The notes: generated by a model not told the origin, from the sequence alone. Numbered from the stretch's first letter, positions 16,879 through 25,730 are shown. The stretch is DNA of 64,000 bases from Pantoea sp. SOD02 (GCF_024707505.1 NZ_CP102604.1:682001-746000); one strand, 5' to 3'. Made by a program: numbers and translations.

Positions 16879-17425
16879 ATGGACGATGATAAATCGCACT
16901 GCTCCAGTGGCGGCTGCTGGCATGTTTTTCGGCCTGCCAGCCGCGCTTGCGTAACTCACGCGCAATCAGCTTGTTCATAATGCCGTGACCAACCAATAAC
17001 ACCGTGCCTTGCTGCGACAGCGTCACCAGTTTATCTGCCGCCAGACGGGCGCGTTGACGCGCATGCTGCACCGATTCGACATGGCCGCTATAGCCGCACA
17101 GCCATAACAGGCGTAATAGCGCCAGCCAGACGTTGAGCGGCAGATGCAGGCGCTCAAACGGCAACGTCGGTATCGCGACTTCGCTAAAAACCTCATCCAC
17201 CGCGTGCGGCTGTAAACCCAGACGCGTTAACGACGAACGGGCGCGCGGCAGCGGGCTGGTGGCGATCACACTCGCGAGGCGCGCAATGGTCTGACTGCGC
17301 GGCGGCGGGGAGTCGCAAATATCAGCCTGATCGTAACCTTCACACCAGTCAGCCAATGCCCGCGCCGAAAAGCGCCCATTGACCGGATGATCGGGTTTAC
17401 CGTGTCGCATAAGAATAATGGTCAT
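16871..17425 (-). CDS. Histidine phosphatase family protein
   Basis: 184 residues from the ATG at 17425, chosen because the catalytic LMRHGKP motif then falls at residues 5-11 as in the family, and GGAG lies just upstream; an ATG at 17485 would add 20 atypical residues. The second catalytic histidine is in VLLVGHGIMNKLIA near residue 143. Between them, RSQTIARLASVIATSPLPRARSS gives the arginine pair that holds phosphate. Members are phosphoglycerate mutase-like or small-molecule phosphatases such as SixA. The substrate is unknown. It is transcribed alone, converging on the propeller gene. Confidence 0.85.
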   Translation of the reverse strand: MTIILMRHGKPDHPVNGRFSARALADWCEGYDQADICDSPPPRSQTIARLASVIATSPLPRARSSLTRLGLQPHAVDEVFSEVAIPTLPFERLHLPLNVWLALLRLLWLCGYSGHVESVQHARQRARLAADKLVTLSQQGTVLLVGHGIMNKLIARELRKRGWQAEKHASSRHWSSAIYHRPFI

Positions 17426-18008
17426 AGCGCTCCTGAGTGGTATTGCTCCAGTGTAATGCAGACGTTGAGTAAGTCGCGCATCCATGACGGGATTTAAGAG
17501 TATTGCCTGTTTGTCATTAAACCTTAACTGAACTGTGCGAAAAACAGCGCGATGAAGAGTTAGCCTGCGCCGTTAAATGGTAAGCAATAATCGTCAATCG
17601 AGCTTCAATAAGACAATTCTTGCACCATGCATTAGATGTAATGTCATGATTTGACGCCATTTTTGCCTTGTTTTCATGAGTTATAGTGAAGTTTATCTAA
17701 TAAATTTCTCTATTATCACTTGATTTATCTACGCGCGTAGATAGACTATCTCCATAGTGATAACTCACGGTGCCAGAGACGAAGTTGGCCTTGAGATGAC
17801 CCAGTTACATTTGCCTCACTAATGCGATCGATGAAAATTACATCGGCGGGAACAGGCGAAGAAGCGGATTCCAACACCAGGGAATTCATTACTGATTTTT
17901 CATCCAGGTTTGCCTACTGAACGTCGCCACCGGGGAGTTCCGCTTGTTGCAAGGGAACTGACCCACGGAAGGGCGTTTACTGTTTTTACCTCTTTCAGGG
18001 AATGGGTT
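17426..18008. other. Long regulatory region upstream of the MFS/LacI cluster
   Basis: About 580 bp divergent region. It is AT-rich from 17500 to 17760 and contains a nested dyad (listed separately). An open frame continues 99 bp upstream of the MFS start, but codon content there is unlike a transporter and no ribosome site precedes it, so I regard it as leader DNA. Confidence 0.5.
17713..17763. promoter_or_regulatory. Nested dyad: 18-bp palindrome flanked by TTATCACT/AGTGATAA
   Basis: A perfect 18-bp palindrome, TATCTACGCGCGTAGATA, occupies 17726-17743. It is flanked by the 8-bp inverted repeat TTATCACT (17713-17720) and AGTGATAA (17756-17763), nearly concentric with it. An even palindrome with a central CG-containing core is typical of LacI-family operators, and the cluster downstream encodes a LacI protein. 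The binding partner is inferred. Confidence 0.6.
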
Positions 18009-19391
18009 ATGACGGTTTCGCAACAAAGCTCACTGACATCCTCCTCAGCTGCCGACGCGCGGCTTGAAACATCTTCCGGCCGTAAAGATTTCTGGCGCGC
18101 CACGTTCTCCTGCTGGCTTGGCACCGCGATGGAATATGCGGATTTTGCGCTCTATGGCCTCGCCGCCGGCATTATCTTTGGTGACGTCTTCTTCCCCGAA
18201 GCCACACCGGCTATCGCTTTGCTATCGAGTTTTGCCACCTGGTCGGTGGGCTTTATTGCTCGCCCGATTGGTGCCTTGCTGTTCGGCTGGATTGGCGATC
18301 GCAAGGGACGCAAAACGGTAATGATCTCAACCATCATTCTGATGGGCGCCTCCACAACACTGATCGGTTTGATTCCTTCCTATGCCAGCATTGGCGTCTG
18401 GGCTCCCGCATGTCTGGTGCTGCTGCGCTTTACCCAGGGTTTGGGGGCGGGCGCTGAGTTGTCCGGCGGAACGGTGATGCTGGGCGAATATGCACCGGTT
18501 GAACGTCGCGGTTTGGTTTCGTCGGTGATTGCGCTGGGCTCAAACAGCGGCACGCTGATTGCGTCGCTGGTATGGCTGGCGGTGATCCAGATGGACAAAG
18601 AGAGTTTGCTGGCGTGGGGCTGGCGTATTCCGTTCCTCAGCAGCGTGCTGATTGCGGTGGTGACGTTGTGGATTCGTCGCAATCTGCGTGAAACGCCGGT
18701 GTTTGAACGCCAGCAGGCGGAATTGCAGGCCGAACGAAACGCCACGCTGGCGCAGGCGAAAGAAGAAGTGGATACGCGCAGCTTCTGGCGCCGCACCCGC
18801 GCCTTCTGGACCATGGTCGGTTTGCGCATCGGCGAAAACGGCCCTTCTTATCTGGCGCAGGGCTTCATTGTCGGTTACGTCGCCAAAGTGCTGATGCTCG
18901 ACAAATCGGTGCCCACCACGGCGGTATTCATCGCGTCCTTACTTGGCTTCCTGATTATTCCGTTTGCCGGTTGGCTGTCGGATCGCTTTGGTCGCCGCAT
19001 CACTTATCGCTGCTTCTGCTTATTGCTGATGTTCTACGCCTGGCCGGCCTTTAGCCTGATGGACAGCCGCGATCCAACGATTGTGATGGCGGTGATCGTG
19101 GTCGGTATGGCGCTGGCATCGCTGGGTATTTTCGGCGTGCAGGCGGCGTGGGGCGTCGAGATGTTTGGCGTGAAGCGTCGTTACACCAAGATGGCGGTAG
19201 CGAAAGAGCTGGGGTCTATCCTTTCAGGAGGCACCGCGCCATTAGTGGCGGCGGCGCTGCTGTCGTTTACCGGACACTGGTGGCCGATTGCGGTTTACTT
19301 CACGGCGATGGCCAGCATCGGTTTTCTCACCACTTTCGTGGCGCCGGAAACGCGCGGGCGCGATCTCAATCTGCCGGAAGATGCCATCTGA
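18009..19391 (+). CDS. MFS transporter, metabolite:H+ symporter (MHS) family
   Basis: 460 residues with twelve predicted membrane helices. The loop 2-3 signature is GWIGDRKGRKTVM and helix 4 carries RFTQGLGAGAELSGGTVMLGEYAP, a pattern of the MHS group (ProP, ShiA, KgtP relatives) that imports organic acids, betaines or similar solutes with protons. A second signature, GWLSDRFGRRITYR, precedes helix 8. The ATG at 18009 follows AGGGAATG; the frame opens further upstream without support. It is the first gene of a probable operon with the LacI regulator and nucleoside hydrolase. The substrate may be a nucleoside or glycoside, inferred from the hydrolase. Confidence 0.9.
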   Translation: MTVSQQSSLTSSSAADARLETSSGRKDFWRATFSCWLGTAMEYADFALYGLAAGIIFGDVFFPEATPAIALLSSFATWSVGFIARPIGALLFGWIGDRKGRKTVMISTIILMGASTTLIGLIPSYASIGVWAPACLVLLRFTQGLGAGAELSGGTVMLGEYAPVERRGLVSSVIALGSNSGTLIASLVWLAVIQMDKESLLAWGWRIPFLSSVLIAVVTLWIRRNLRETPVFERQQAELQAERNATLAQAKEEVDTRSFWRRTRAFWTMVGLRIGENGPSYLAQGFIVGYVAKVLMLDKSVPTTAVFIASLLGFLIIPFAGWLSDRFGRRITYRCFCLLLMFYAWPAFSLMDSRDPTIVMAVIVVGMALASLGIFGVQAAWGVEMFGVKRRYTKMAVAKELGSILSGGTAPLVAAALLSFTGHWWPIAVYFTAMASIGFLTTFVAPETRGRDLNLPEDAI

Positions 19392-19466
19392 CCAGCAGGA
19401 TCGCGTAAACCATCATCACCATTGGCCGGAGATTCCGGTCAATGGCATTTACGCAGGGGCAAAGGA

Positions 19467-20489
19467 ATGGCGAAATCTCCAACCGGAAACGTAACGCGCA
19501 CGGACGTGGCAAAAATCGCCGGCACCTCGGTGGCGGTGGTCAGTTACGTGATCAATAACGGCCCGCGACCGGTGGCAGAAGCCACGCGTCAGCGCGTGCT
19601 GGAAGCGATCAAACAGACCGGCTATCGCCCTAATGCGGTGGCGCGCGCGCTGGCTTCGGGCAGCACCAAAACCTTTGGTTTAGTGGTGCCGAACATCGGT
19701 AATCCCTTTGTTGCTTCGATGGCGCACATGCTGTTGCAGGAGTCGATGAATCACGGCCACGTCATGTTGTTGGGTGATGCCGGTGACGATCGCAAACGCG
19801 AGCTGGAGATTATTCAGGGTCTGTTAAATCGTCAGGTTGATGGCCTGTTTTACAACAGCGTCGATCGCCATCCCTACATTGATGTGATTCAGGCCAGCGG
19901 TACGCCGCTGGTAATGCTGGATCGCATTGAGCCACGTCCGGGCGTCAACATGCTGCGCGTTAATGAGCGCGAAGCGGCGTGCCAGGTGACGGCGCATCTG
20001 CTCAGCCACGGTTATCAGCAGGTTGGGATGATCAGCGGTCCACTGGACATGCTTAACGCGCAGGATCGTATTCAGGGCTGGCGCGATGCGCTGGCGCAGA
20101 AAGGATTGCTGGCGGATGAGGCGATGATTTTTCCGGCCAGCTACACGCGGCAGGGCGGTTATGACGCCGCGCAGCGCATGGTAGCCAGCGGTCGTGTGCC
20201 GCGCGCGCTGTTTACCAGTAATGAAGGCCAGGCGATTGGCTGCATTCGTGCGCTGTCGGAGCATGGACTGCGCGTGCCGCAGGATGTCGCGCTGGTGTGT
20301 TTTAACGGAACCGATCAGTCGGCGTTTCATGTGCCGACGCTCACCACCGTCCGTCAGCCGCTGCGTGATATGGCGCGCAGTGCGATTGCCATGCTCAAAA
20401 ATTGGGATGGCGACGCGAAGCTGGCGGAATTCCCTCACCATTTAGAAATCGGTGAGTCCTGTGGCTGCCAGCTTACTCAACAACAATAA
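19467..20489 (+). CDS. LacI family transcriptional regulator
   Basis: 340 residues from ATG 19467, preceded by AGGGG at 7 nt; an earlier in-frame start at 19422 lacks support. Residues 10-60 are the LacI helix-turn-helix and hinge (TRTDVAKIAGTSVAVVSYVINNGPRPVAEATRQRVLEAI, then GYRPNAVARALASG). The rest is a ribose-binding-protein-like effector domain (VVPNIGNPFVASMAHMLLQE, DGLFYNSVD, ALFTSNEGQAIGCIRAL). It sits 75 bp after the MFS gene and 12 bp before the nucleoside hydrolase, so it likely represses this operon through the palindrome near 17735, responding to a nucleoside-like ligand. Confidence 0.92.
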   Translation: MAKSPTGNVTRTDVAKIAGTSVAVVSYVINNGPRPVAEATRQRVLEAIKQTGYRPNAVARALASGSTKTFGLVVPNIGNPFVASMAHMLLQESMNHGHVMLLGDAGDDRKRELEIIQGLLNRQVDGLFYNSVDRHPYIDVIQASGTPLVMLDRIEPRPGVNMLRVNEREAACQVTAHLLSHGYQQVGMISGPLDMLNAQDRIQGWRDALAQKGLLADEAMIFPASYTRQGGYDAAQRMVASGRVPRALFTSNEGQAIGCIRALSEHGLRVPQDVALVCFNGTDQSAFHVPTLTTVRQPLRDMARSAIAMLKNWDGDAKLAEFPHHLEIGESCGCQLTQQQ

Positions 20490-20501
20490 AACTATAACAC
20501 T

Positions 20502-21479
20502 ATGAAAAGATTGATTATCGATTGTGATCCGGGAAACGGTATAGCGGGCGCCAACACCGACGACGGCCTTGCGCTGGCGTTAGCATTGGCTTCGAAGTCG
20601 CTGTCGCTGGAACTGATTACCACCGTCACCGGCAATACGCCGAGCGCGGTCGGTGCGCAGGTAGCCAAAGATCTGCTGCAGCGATTGGGACGCAACATTC
20701 CGGTGGTGCAGGGCGCGTTGCAGGCACTGCGCGAAGATCCTGCGCCGTGGCGTGCGCGTCTCGACCATGTTGCCGATGAAAAGCTCGGTGAACTGTGGCG
20801 CGGCGTGCGTCAGCCGCAGCGCATTCCGGCGGATGGGCATGACGCGGCTGGCGTAATGGGCCAACTGATTTGTGACAATCCCGGCGAGTTTACGCTGGTG
20901 GCGATCGGTCCGCTGACCAACGTGGCGCTGGCGCTGCAGCGTTATCCAGAGATGGCAGAATCGGTGGCAGAGATTGTGATTATGGGCGGCGTGTTCGCGC
21001 TGGATGATTACATCAAAGACACCAATTTTGGCCTCGATCCGGAAGCGGCGCATCAGGTACTGCACAGCGGCGCGACCATCACGCTGGTACCGATGGATGC
21101 CACCACGCAAACCTTGATGACGCAGCAGGATCTCACGCGACTCACCGCTAACGATCATCCGTTGCCACAGTTTGTGCGCGAGACGTTACGTCCGTGGATC
21201 GATTATTCGATTCGCACCCGCCATTTGCCCGGCTGCTGGATTCATGATGCGCTGGTGGTGGCGTGGCTGCTGAATCAGCGAGTCGCCGACGGCGTGGATT
21301 ATCATGTGGATATTGAGCTGCGTCCCGGCGCCACGCGTGGCAAAAGCTGGCGTTATCGCACGCCGCTGCGTTTGGATATCGGCGTGCCGCCGCAGACCGG
21401 CGCATTGGTGCATGTGATTCAAACCGTCAATAACGCGCTGCTGCTGGAGATGATCGAAAAGGCGTTTAATCAGTTGTAA
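20502..21479 (+). CDS. Nucleoside hydrolase (IunH family, variant calcium loop)
   Basis: 325 residues. The family cleaves the N-glycosidic bond of ribonucleosides using a calcium held by N-terminal aspartates. The usual D-x-D-P-G-x-D-D signature is here DCDPGNGIAGANTDDGLAL, with eight extra residues between the DPG and the DD. Further motifs present are LVAIGPLTNVALAL, EIVIMGGVF, NFGLDPEAAHQVL, VPMDATTQ and the late IHDALVVAWLL with catalytic-site His/Asp. The insertion may widen specificity. It follows the LacI gene by 12 bp, making it the last gene of the cluster; a REP-like element follows. Confidence 0.9.
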   Translation: MKRLIIDCDPGNGIAGANTDDGLALALALASKSLSLELITTVTGNTPSAVGAQVAKDLLQRLGRNIPVVQGALQALREDPAPWRARLDHVADEKLGELWRGVRQPQRIPADGHDAAGVMGQLICDNPGEFTLVAIGPLTNVALALQRYPEMAESVAEIVIMGGVFALDDYIKDTNFGLDPEAAHQVLHSGATITLVPMDATTQTLMTQQDLTRLTANDHPLPQFVRETLRPWIDYSIRTRHLPGCWIHDALVVAWLLNQRVADGVDYHVDIELRPGATRGKSWRYRTPLRLDIGVPPQTGALVHVIQTVNNALLLEMIEKAFNQL

Positions 21480-21490
21480 CGTCCGTCACT

Positions 21491-21514
21491 GTAGGGTCGT
21501 CATTTATGGCGACC
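21491..21514. repeat. REP-like palindrome (single unit)
   Basis: GTAGGGTCGTCATTTATGGCGACC, the CGCCAT stem variant with one mismatch in the left arm. It lies just downstream of the nucleoside hydrolase stop codon and may act as a transcript-end structure. Confidence 0.7.
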
Positions 21515-21701
21515 TTCCTCTTCAACATGACACGCTTTTTTACACCGCGAATCACTCGCTGACAATTCCCGCCACAGCCCGCCTTTCTGACATGCTATAT
21601 ACAAATAGTTAACATAATAGTAACCCGTGAAATTATTCGCGCGGTAACTTCTACAATAAATCCGGCCAACGATCTGGAAGCTAATCAGACAGGATAACAA
21701 C

Positions 21702-22922
21702 ATGTTCAACTGGACTGCGACCCAGCGCAACGTGGCTTTTGCCAGTTTCGCGAGCTGGACGCTGGATGCGTTCGACTTCTTTATCTTAGTGTTTGTCCTC
21801 AGCGATCTTGCCCAGTATTTCCATACCAGCGTCTCCGATGTTTCCCTCGCCATCATGCTCACGCTCGCCGTGCGACCGATCGGCGCGCTGCTGTTTGGTC
21901 GGCTGGCGGAGAAGTATGGCCGCCGACCGATTCTGATGCTCAATATCGTGATGTTCTCGGCGTTTGAACTGCTTTCGGCGTGGTCGCCCACCTTCACGGC
22001 GTTCCTTGGTTTCCGCGTGATTTACGGCGTGGCGATGGGCGGCATTTGGGGCGTGGCGTCGTCGCTGGCGCTGGAAACCATTCCGGATCGCTCGCGCGGC
22101 TTGATGTCTGGCATCTTCCAGGCCGGTTATCCATGCGGCTATCTGCTGGCGTCGGTGATTTTTGGTCTGTTCTTCGAAACGGTTGGCTGGCGCGGCATGT
22201 TCCTGATTGGCGCATTGCCGATTCTGCTGCTGCCGTTTATCTACTTTAAAGTGCCGGAATCGCCGGTGTGGCTGGCGGCGCGCGAGCGTAAAGAGAGCAA
22301 TGCGCTGCTGCCGATTATCCGCCAGCACTGGAAAATCTGTATCTATATGGTGCTGCTGATGGCCTGCTTTAACTTCTTCAGCCACGGTACGCAGGATCTC
22401 TATCCCACCTTCCTGAAAGTGCAGCATCAGTTTGATCCGCACACCGTCAGCATCATTGCTATTAGCTACAACATCGCGGCGATGCTGGGCGGCATCACCT
22501 TTGGTGCACTCTCCGAGCGCATTGGCCGTAAGCGCGCAATTATTCTGGCGTCATTCCTCGCGCTGCCGGTGCTGCCGCTGTGGGCCTTCTCCAGCGGTTC
22601 ATGGATGATCGGGATCGGTGCGTTTCTGATGCAGTTTATGGTGCAGGGCGCGTGGGGTGTGGTGCCGACTTATCTCACCGAACTGGTGCCTGCCAACGCG
22701 CGTGCGGTGCTGCCGGGCTTTGTCTATCAGCTGGGGAATTTAATTGCCTCAGTGAATGCGACGGTGCAGTCGCGGATCGCCGAGGCGCACGGCGGGAATT
22801 ATGGTTTGGGCATGGCGATTGTCGCCGGAACGGTGGCGGTGCTGATTTGCGTGTTAGTGGCGTTTGGTCGGGAGACGCGCGGCATCGAAATCTCCGGTGC
22901 TGCCGCGCGCGAGCCGCGTTAA
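21702..22922 (+). CDS. MFS transporter, sialate/lactate:H+ symporter-like
   Basis: 406 residues with twelve predicted helices. Motifs LDAFDFFILVFVLSDLA in helix 1, GRLAEKYGRRPILM in loop 2-3, YGVAMGGIWGVASSLALETIPDRSRG in helix 4, and GALSERIGRKRAI in the second half match the sialate:H+ symporter group (NanT and Jen1-like lactate carriers). It should import an organic acid with protons. AGGA precedes the ATG by 8 nt. It is separated from the nucleoside hydrolase by 222 bp with a REP element, so it probably has its own promoter and need not belong to that operon. The YbaK gene converges, overlapping by 4 bp. Confidence 0.88.
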   Translation: MFNWTATQRNVAFASFASWTLDAFDFFILVFVLSDLAQYFHTSVSDVSLAIMLTLAVRPIGALLFGRLAEKYGRRPILMLNIVMFSAFELLSAWSPTFTAFLGFRVIYGVAMGGIWGVASSLALETIPDRSRGLMSGIFQAGYPCGYLLASVIFGLFFETVGWRGMFLIGALPILLLPFIYFKVPESPVWLAARERKESNALLPIIRQHWKICIYMVLLMACFNFFSHGTQDLYPTFLKVQHQFDPHTVSIIAISYNIAAMLGGITFGALSERIGRKRAIILASFLALPVLPLWAFSSGSWMIGIGAFLMQFMVQGAWGVVPTYLTELVPANARAVLPGFVYQLGNLIASVNATVQSRIAEAHGGNYGLGMAIVAGTVAVLICVLVAFGRETRGIEISGAAAREPR

Positions 22923-23383
22923 AGCGCCTCGCAGACGTCAACCCATTTCGCCGCAGTGAGTTCTGCCATGCGCTGCGGCGAAATGCGAACCGCGCTATGA
23001 ATCGATCCGGCTGCCGGCAGCACTTCGTCAAAGCTGCGCAGCGACACATCGCAATAGACGGTCAGCGGATTTTCCAGCCCGAACGGACAAACGCCGCCGA
23101 CTGGATGTCCGGTCCAGTTCACCACTTCATCCACGCTTAACATGCGCGCCTTGGCGCCGAGCGCAGCTTTCAGCTTGCGGTTGTCGAGACGCGCATCGCC
23201 GCGCGTGACGATCAGCACGATGGCATCCTTCACTTTCAGCGACAGGGTTTTGGCGATTTGCCCAGGCTGAACGCCATGAACGCGTGCGGCCAGCTCAACG
23301 GTGGCGGTGCTTTCCGGCATCTCGATGATGTCGATATCCGGTGCATGTTCGGCAAAAAAGTGCCGTACCGACTCCAGGCTCAT
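22919..23383 (-). CDS. YbaK/EbsC-family aminoacyl-tRNA deacylase
   Basis: 154 residues from the ATG at 23383, where GGAG lies 6 nt upstream; a start at 23410 is less supported. The YbaK/ProX fold is shown by VHGVQPGQIAKTLSLKV, with the conserved catalytic-pocket lysine in IAKTL, then LIVTRGDARLDNRKLKAALGAKARML and HPVGGVCPFGL. The family hydrolyses mischarged aminoacyl-tRNA (for example Ala- or Cys-tRNAPro). It is nearer to the stand-alone YbaK-like group than to E. coli YbaK itself. It is cytosolic and without operon partner. Confidence 0.88.
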   Translation of the reverse strand: MSLESVRHFFAEHAPDIDIIEMPESTATVELAARVHGVQPGQIAKTLSLKVKDAIVLIVTRGDARLDNRKLKAALGAKARMLSVDEVVNWTGHPVGGVCPFGLENPLTVYCDVSLRSFDEVLPAAGSIHSAVRISPQRMAELTAAKWVDVCEAL

Positions 23384-23478
23384 TGTTATCTCCGGTAAAA
23401 ACAGAGCCAAAAAAATGCCACAAGCCTGGAAAAGTGTAAACGGGAGAAAAGGAGAATCTGTAACAGAATGCGCGGGTG

Positions 23479-24273
23479 CTACACCGCTTTTAACGTGCAG
23501 TTACCACAACGTTCTACGTCGGGGATGCGATAGCGCTGGCAGCAACTGCGTCGCTCCATTTCGCCATTGCGCGGGATCATGGTGCGATACAGCGGGTTAT
23601 CGCTGCCATCGAGCAGTGACTGAGTGAAAAATAGCGTCTGCTCTAACTGCAAAATTGTCTCTTCCGGCAGCTGGTTTTTCAGCTCACCGAGGAACCAGTA
23701 AAACGAAAAGCCCATGTTGTTCCAGATGAGCTTCGCATTGATATCACCGTGCTGCGTCATGCCATTCACTGCCGGAATCAGGCATTGCTGAATCAGGCGA
23801 TCGATACGCTGCTGGGCATTGAGGTAGCGCGCATCGTCATCTTCCTGCACATCCAGCCAGAAAGCGCACGGATGACCGTTTTCGTGGAACTCAACGTGAA
23901 TCAGATGTGGCGAGCAGTTCAGCGCGCGCGGTTCCTGCAATAACGCCATCATTAGCGGTGGCAGCAGCAGACCAAAATACCATTGCGCCCACAGTGACTG
24001 CAGCGGCTTAGCTTCCTGCTGCACATCGGGATGATCGCGATAGAGATAATCGCTGTAGCGCTGCGTCAGACGGCGATAGTGAAGCGGATTGGACCACTCG
24101 GCCAGCGTTAAGGTCCCGGCGGGTGCCGGTTGGCCGAGCTTGAGGTTATCCAGCATGTAGCTGCGTTGATCGCGCATCAGATCTTCCAGTGCGCTCGCTA
24201 AACTGCGATCGCTCTGCATAAAGATCAGTGGATGCTCGCTAAAGCGATGATCCTGACGCGTGATGATGGCCAT
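23479..24273 (-). CDS. fhuF: Siderophore-iron reductase FhuF
   Basis: 264 residues from ATG 24273, preceded by AGGA at 5 nt. FhuF is a [2Fe-2S] protein that reduces ferric hydroxamate siderophores in the cytoplasm. The C-terminus shows the diagnostic unusual cluster motif C-C-x10-C-x2-C (RSCCQRYRIPDVERCGNCTL). Upstream residues contain the conserved WNNMGFSFYWFLGEL segment. Position next to the rsmC block also matches E. coli. A Fur-like site lies 32-50 bp upstream of the start. No siderophore receptor genes are adjacent. Confidence 0.93.
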   Translation of the reverse strand: MAIITRQDHRFSEHPLIFMQSDRSLASALEDLMRDQRSYMLDNLKLGQPAPAGTLTLAEWSNPLHYRRLTQRYSDYLYRDHPDVQQEAKPLQSLWAQWYFGLLLPPLMMALLQEPRALNCSPHLIHVEFHENGHPCAFWLDVQEDDDARYLNAQQRIDRLIQQCLIPAVNGMTQHGDINAKLIWNNMGFSFYWFLGELKNQLPEETILQLEQTLFFTQSLLDGSDNPLYRTMIPRNGEMERRSCCQRYRIPDVERCGNCTLKAV

Positions 24274-24304
24274 GCCGGTCCTGAGTGATAACGGGAATCG
24301 AGAG

Positions 24305-24323
24305 ACAAATGATAATCGTTCCC
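24305..24323. promoter_or_regulatory. Candidate Fur box upstream of fhuF
   Basis: The core ATGATAATCGTT matches 11 of 12 positions of the centre of the 19-bp Fur consensus; the outer positions match poorly. It sits 32-50 bp before the fhuF start, where a promoter is expected. E. coli fhuF is Fur-repressed, which supports the reading. Confidence 0.6.
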
Positions 24324-24374
24324 GTCGTTTTGAACAACATTTCTGCACATGTGGCAAAGCTTAACGAGGTATGC

Positions 24375-24398
24375 GTAGGGTCGCTATTCATGGCGACC
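24375..24398. repeat. REP-like palindrome (single unit)
   Basis: GTAGGGTCGCTATTCATGGCGACC, the CGCCAT stem variant with one mismatch. It lies between fhuF and the diguanylate cyclase gene, directly after the latter's stop codon. Confidence 0.7.
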
Positions 24399-24407
24399 AG
24401 CAAAACC

Positions 24408-25502
24408 TTACGCCAGGTTGTCACTCGCCTGCGTCAATTTCGGCAAATCTTCCCACGCTAAAATGGTGTTACGTCCCTGATTTTTCGCCACATACAGTGC
24501 GCGATCGGCATTGGCCACCGCCTGGTCAAAATCCTCATCGAAGATGGGTGCGATCCCCGCGCTGATGGTGACGTGCGTCGACACTTTCTCATTGAAGCGA
24601 TGCGGAATTTCCAAATCCACCACGTACTGACGAATACGCTCCGCCAGTTTCATCGCAATCGAGGCGTTCACGTTGGTCATCAGCACCAGAAACTCTTCGC
24701 CGCCGTAACGCGTCACCACATCGCGCGAACGTACCGCGTCGCGGATCGCCACGGACACGCGCGCCAGCGCCTGATCGCCCATCGCATGGCCGTAATTGTC
24801 GTTGTAGGCTTTGAAGTGGTCGATATCCAGCAGTAGCACAAAGTGGCTGCCGGCGTGGTTTTCCATAATGGTATCAAGGCGATTCTTCAATCCACGGCGG
24901 TTGTACAAGCCGGTAAGCGGATCGAGCATGCTTAAATCGCTGAAGCTCTCTTTTTCCTCATACAGCTGGCTCACCAACCGGCGGGTAAAGGTATCAAAGC
25001 GACGACGCATTAAATGGTGCAGTGAAAAGCCGATTAACGGCAGCGTAATAGTGAATAAGATCATCATTAAATGCTGACCATCATCCAATAACAGCACGGT
25101 TAATACCGGCGGCGTGATGTGTAAACAAAATGCGATCAAATAATCACTCAGCGCAATTGCACTGATAAAGAAAACGCTTAACAGGCTGATAATTAAAAAG
25201 CTGCCATCAAAATAGTAAACCAGATGATATCTGTGGTTAATATGCCACGCCCACAGCGCACCCAATATAAAAGCGACAGGATTTAATAGCGGTAATTTTT
25301 GTTTTGACGCCATTAAACAAATAACCAGCAGCGTGGAGCTGAAGCCCGCCACAACGGCCACCGGCAGCGAGCGGATTGGGCTGTCGCTGCCTAAAATCGG
25401 CAGCAGGCAAAAAAGCGAAACGGCGACATTAAGAAACAGAAATAGCATCAGCGACAGCCGATATTTACTCTGTTTCAACTCATCATAAGATTGTAATTTC
25501 AT
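24408..25502 (-). CDS. Membrane-bound diguanylate cyclase (GGDEF)
   Basis: 364 residues. Residues 15-165 contain about six hydrophobic helices forming an integral-membrane sensor; residues 190-350 are the GGDEF domain. The active site reads RYGGEEFLVL, with MLDPLTGLYNRRGL and DIDHFKAYNDNYGH upstream, so cyclase activity (2 GTP to cyclic di-GMP) is expected. The inhibitory site RxxD (RSRD) is five residues before GGEEF, so product inhibition is probably intact. The signal sensed is unknown. A comparable GGDEF gene occurs beside fhuF and the leucine tRNAs in Salmonella, as I recall. Monocistronic. Confidence 0.93.
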   Translation of the reverse strand: MKLQSYDELKQSKYRLSLMLFLFLNVAVSLFCLLPILGSDSPIRSLPVAVVAGFSSTLLVICLMASKQKLPLLNPVAFILGALWAWHINHRYHLVYYFDGSFLIISLLSVFFISAIALSDYLIAFCLHITPPVLTVLLLDDGQHLMMILFTITLPLIGFSLHHLMRRRFDTFTRRLVSQLYEEKESFSDLSMLDPLTGLYNRRGLKNRLDTIMENHAGSHFVLLLDIDHFKAYNDNYGHAMGDQALARVSVAIRDAVRSRDVVTRYGGEEFLVLMTNVNASIAMKLAERIRQYVVDLEIPHRFNEKVSTHVTISAGIAPIFDEDFDQAVANADRALYVAKNQGRNTILAWEDLPKLTQASDNLA

Positions 25503-25730
25503 TATTATTCTCGTGACAGCCCTGATATATCAAAGCGCTACCCGTAAGTAATAGTTTACCTACCCGGATAGAGAGCACGTTATTGTTGTGTTAGCGATAT
25601 TGTTATCGGCGGCAATTTAGCATTTTCCAGTAATTCTGTCATCCGGCATGGGTTGCGACAAAAAATTCGCTGCAAGATGAGAAATATTATCATATGATAA
25701 TGCGAATATTTATCATCTGAGGGTTGCGCA

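Noticed and set aside
21786-22442. A 218-codon open frame opposite the second MFS gene
   Set aside because: Gln/Arg/His-rich shadow of transmembrane codons; no start context.
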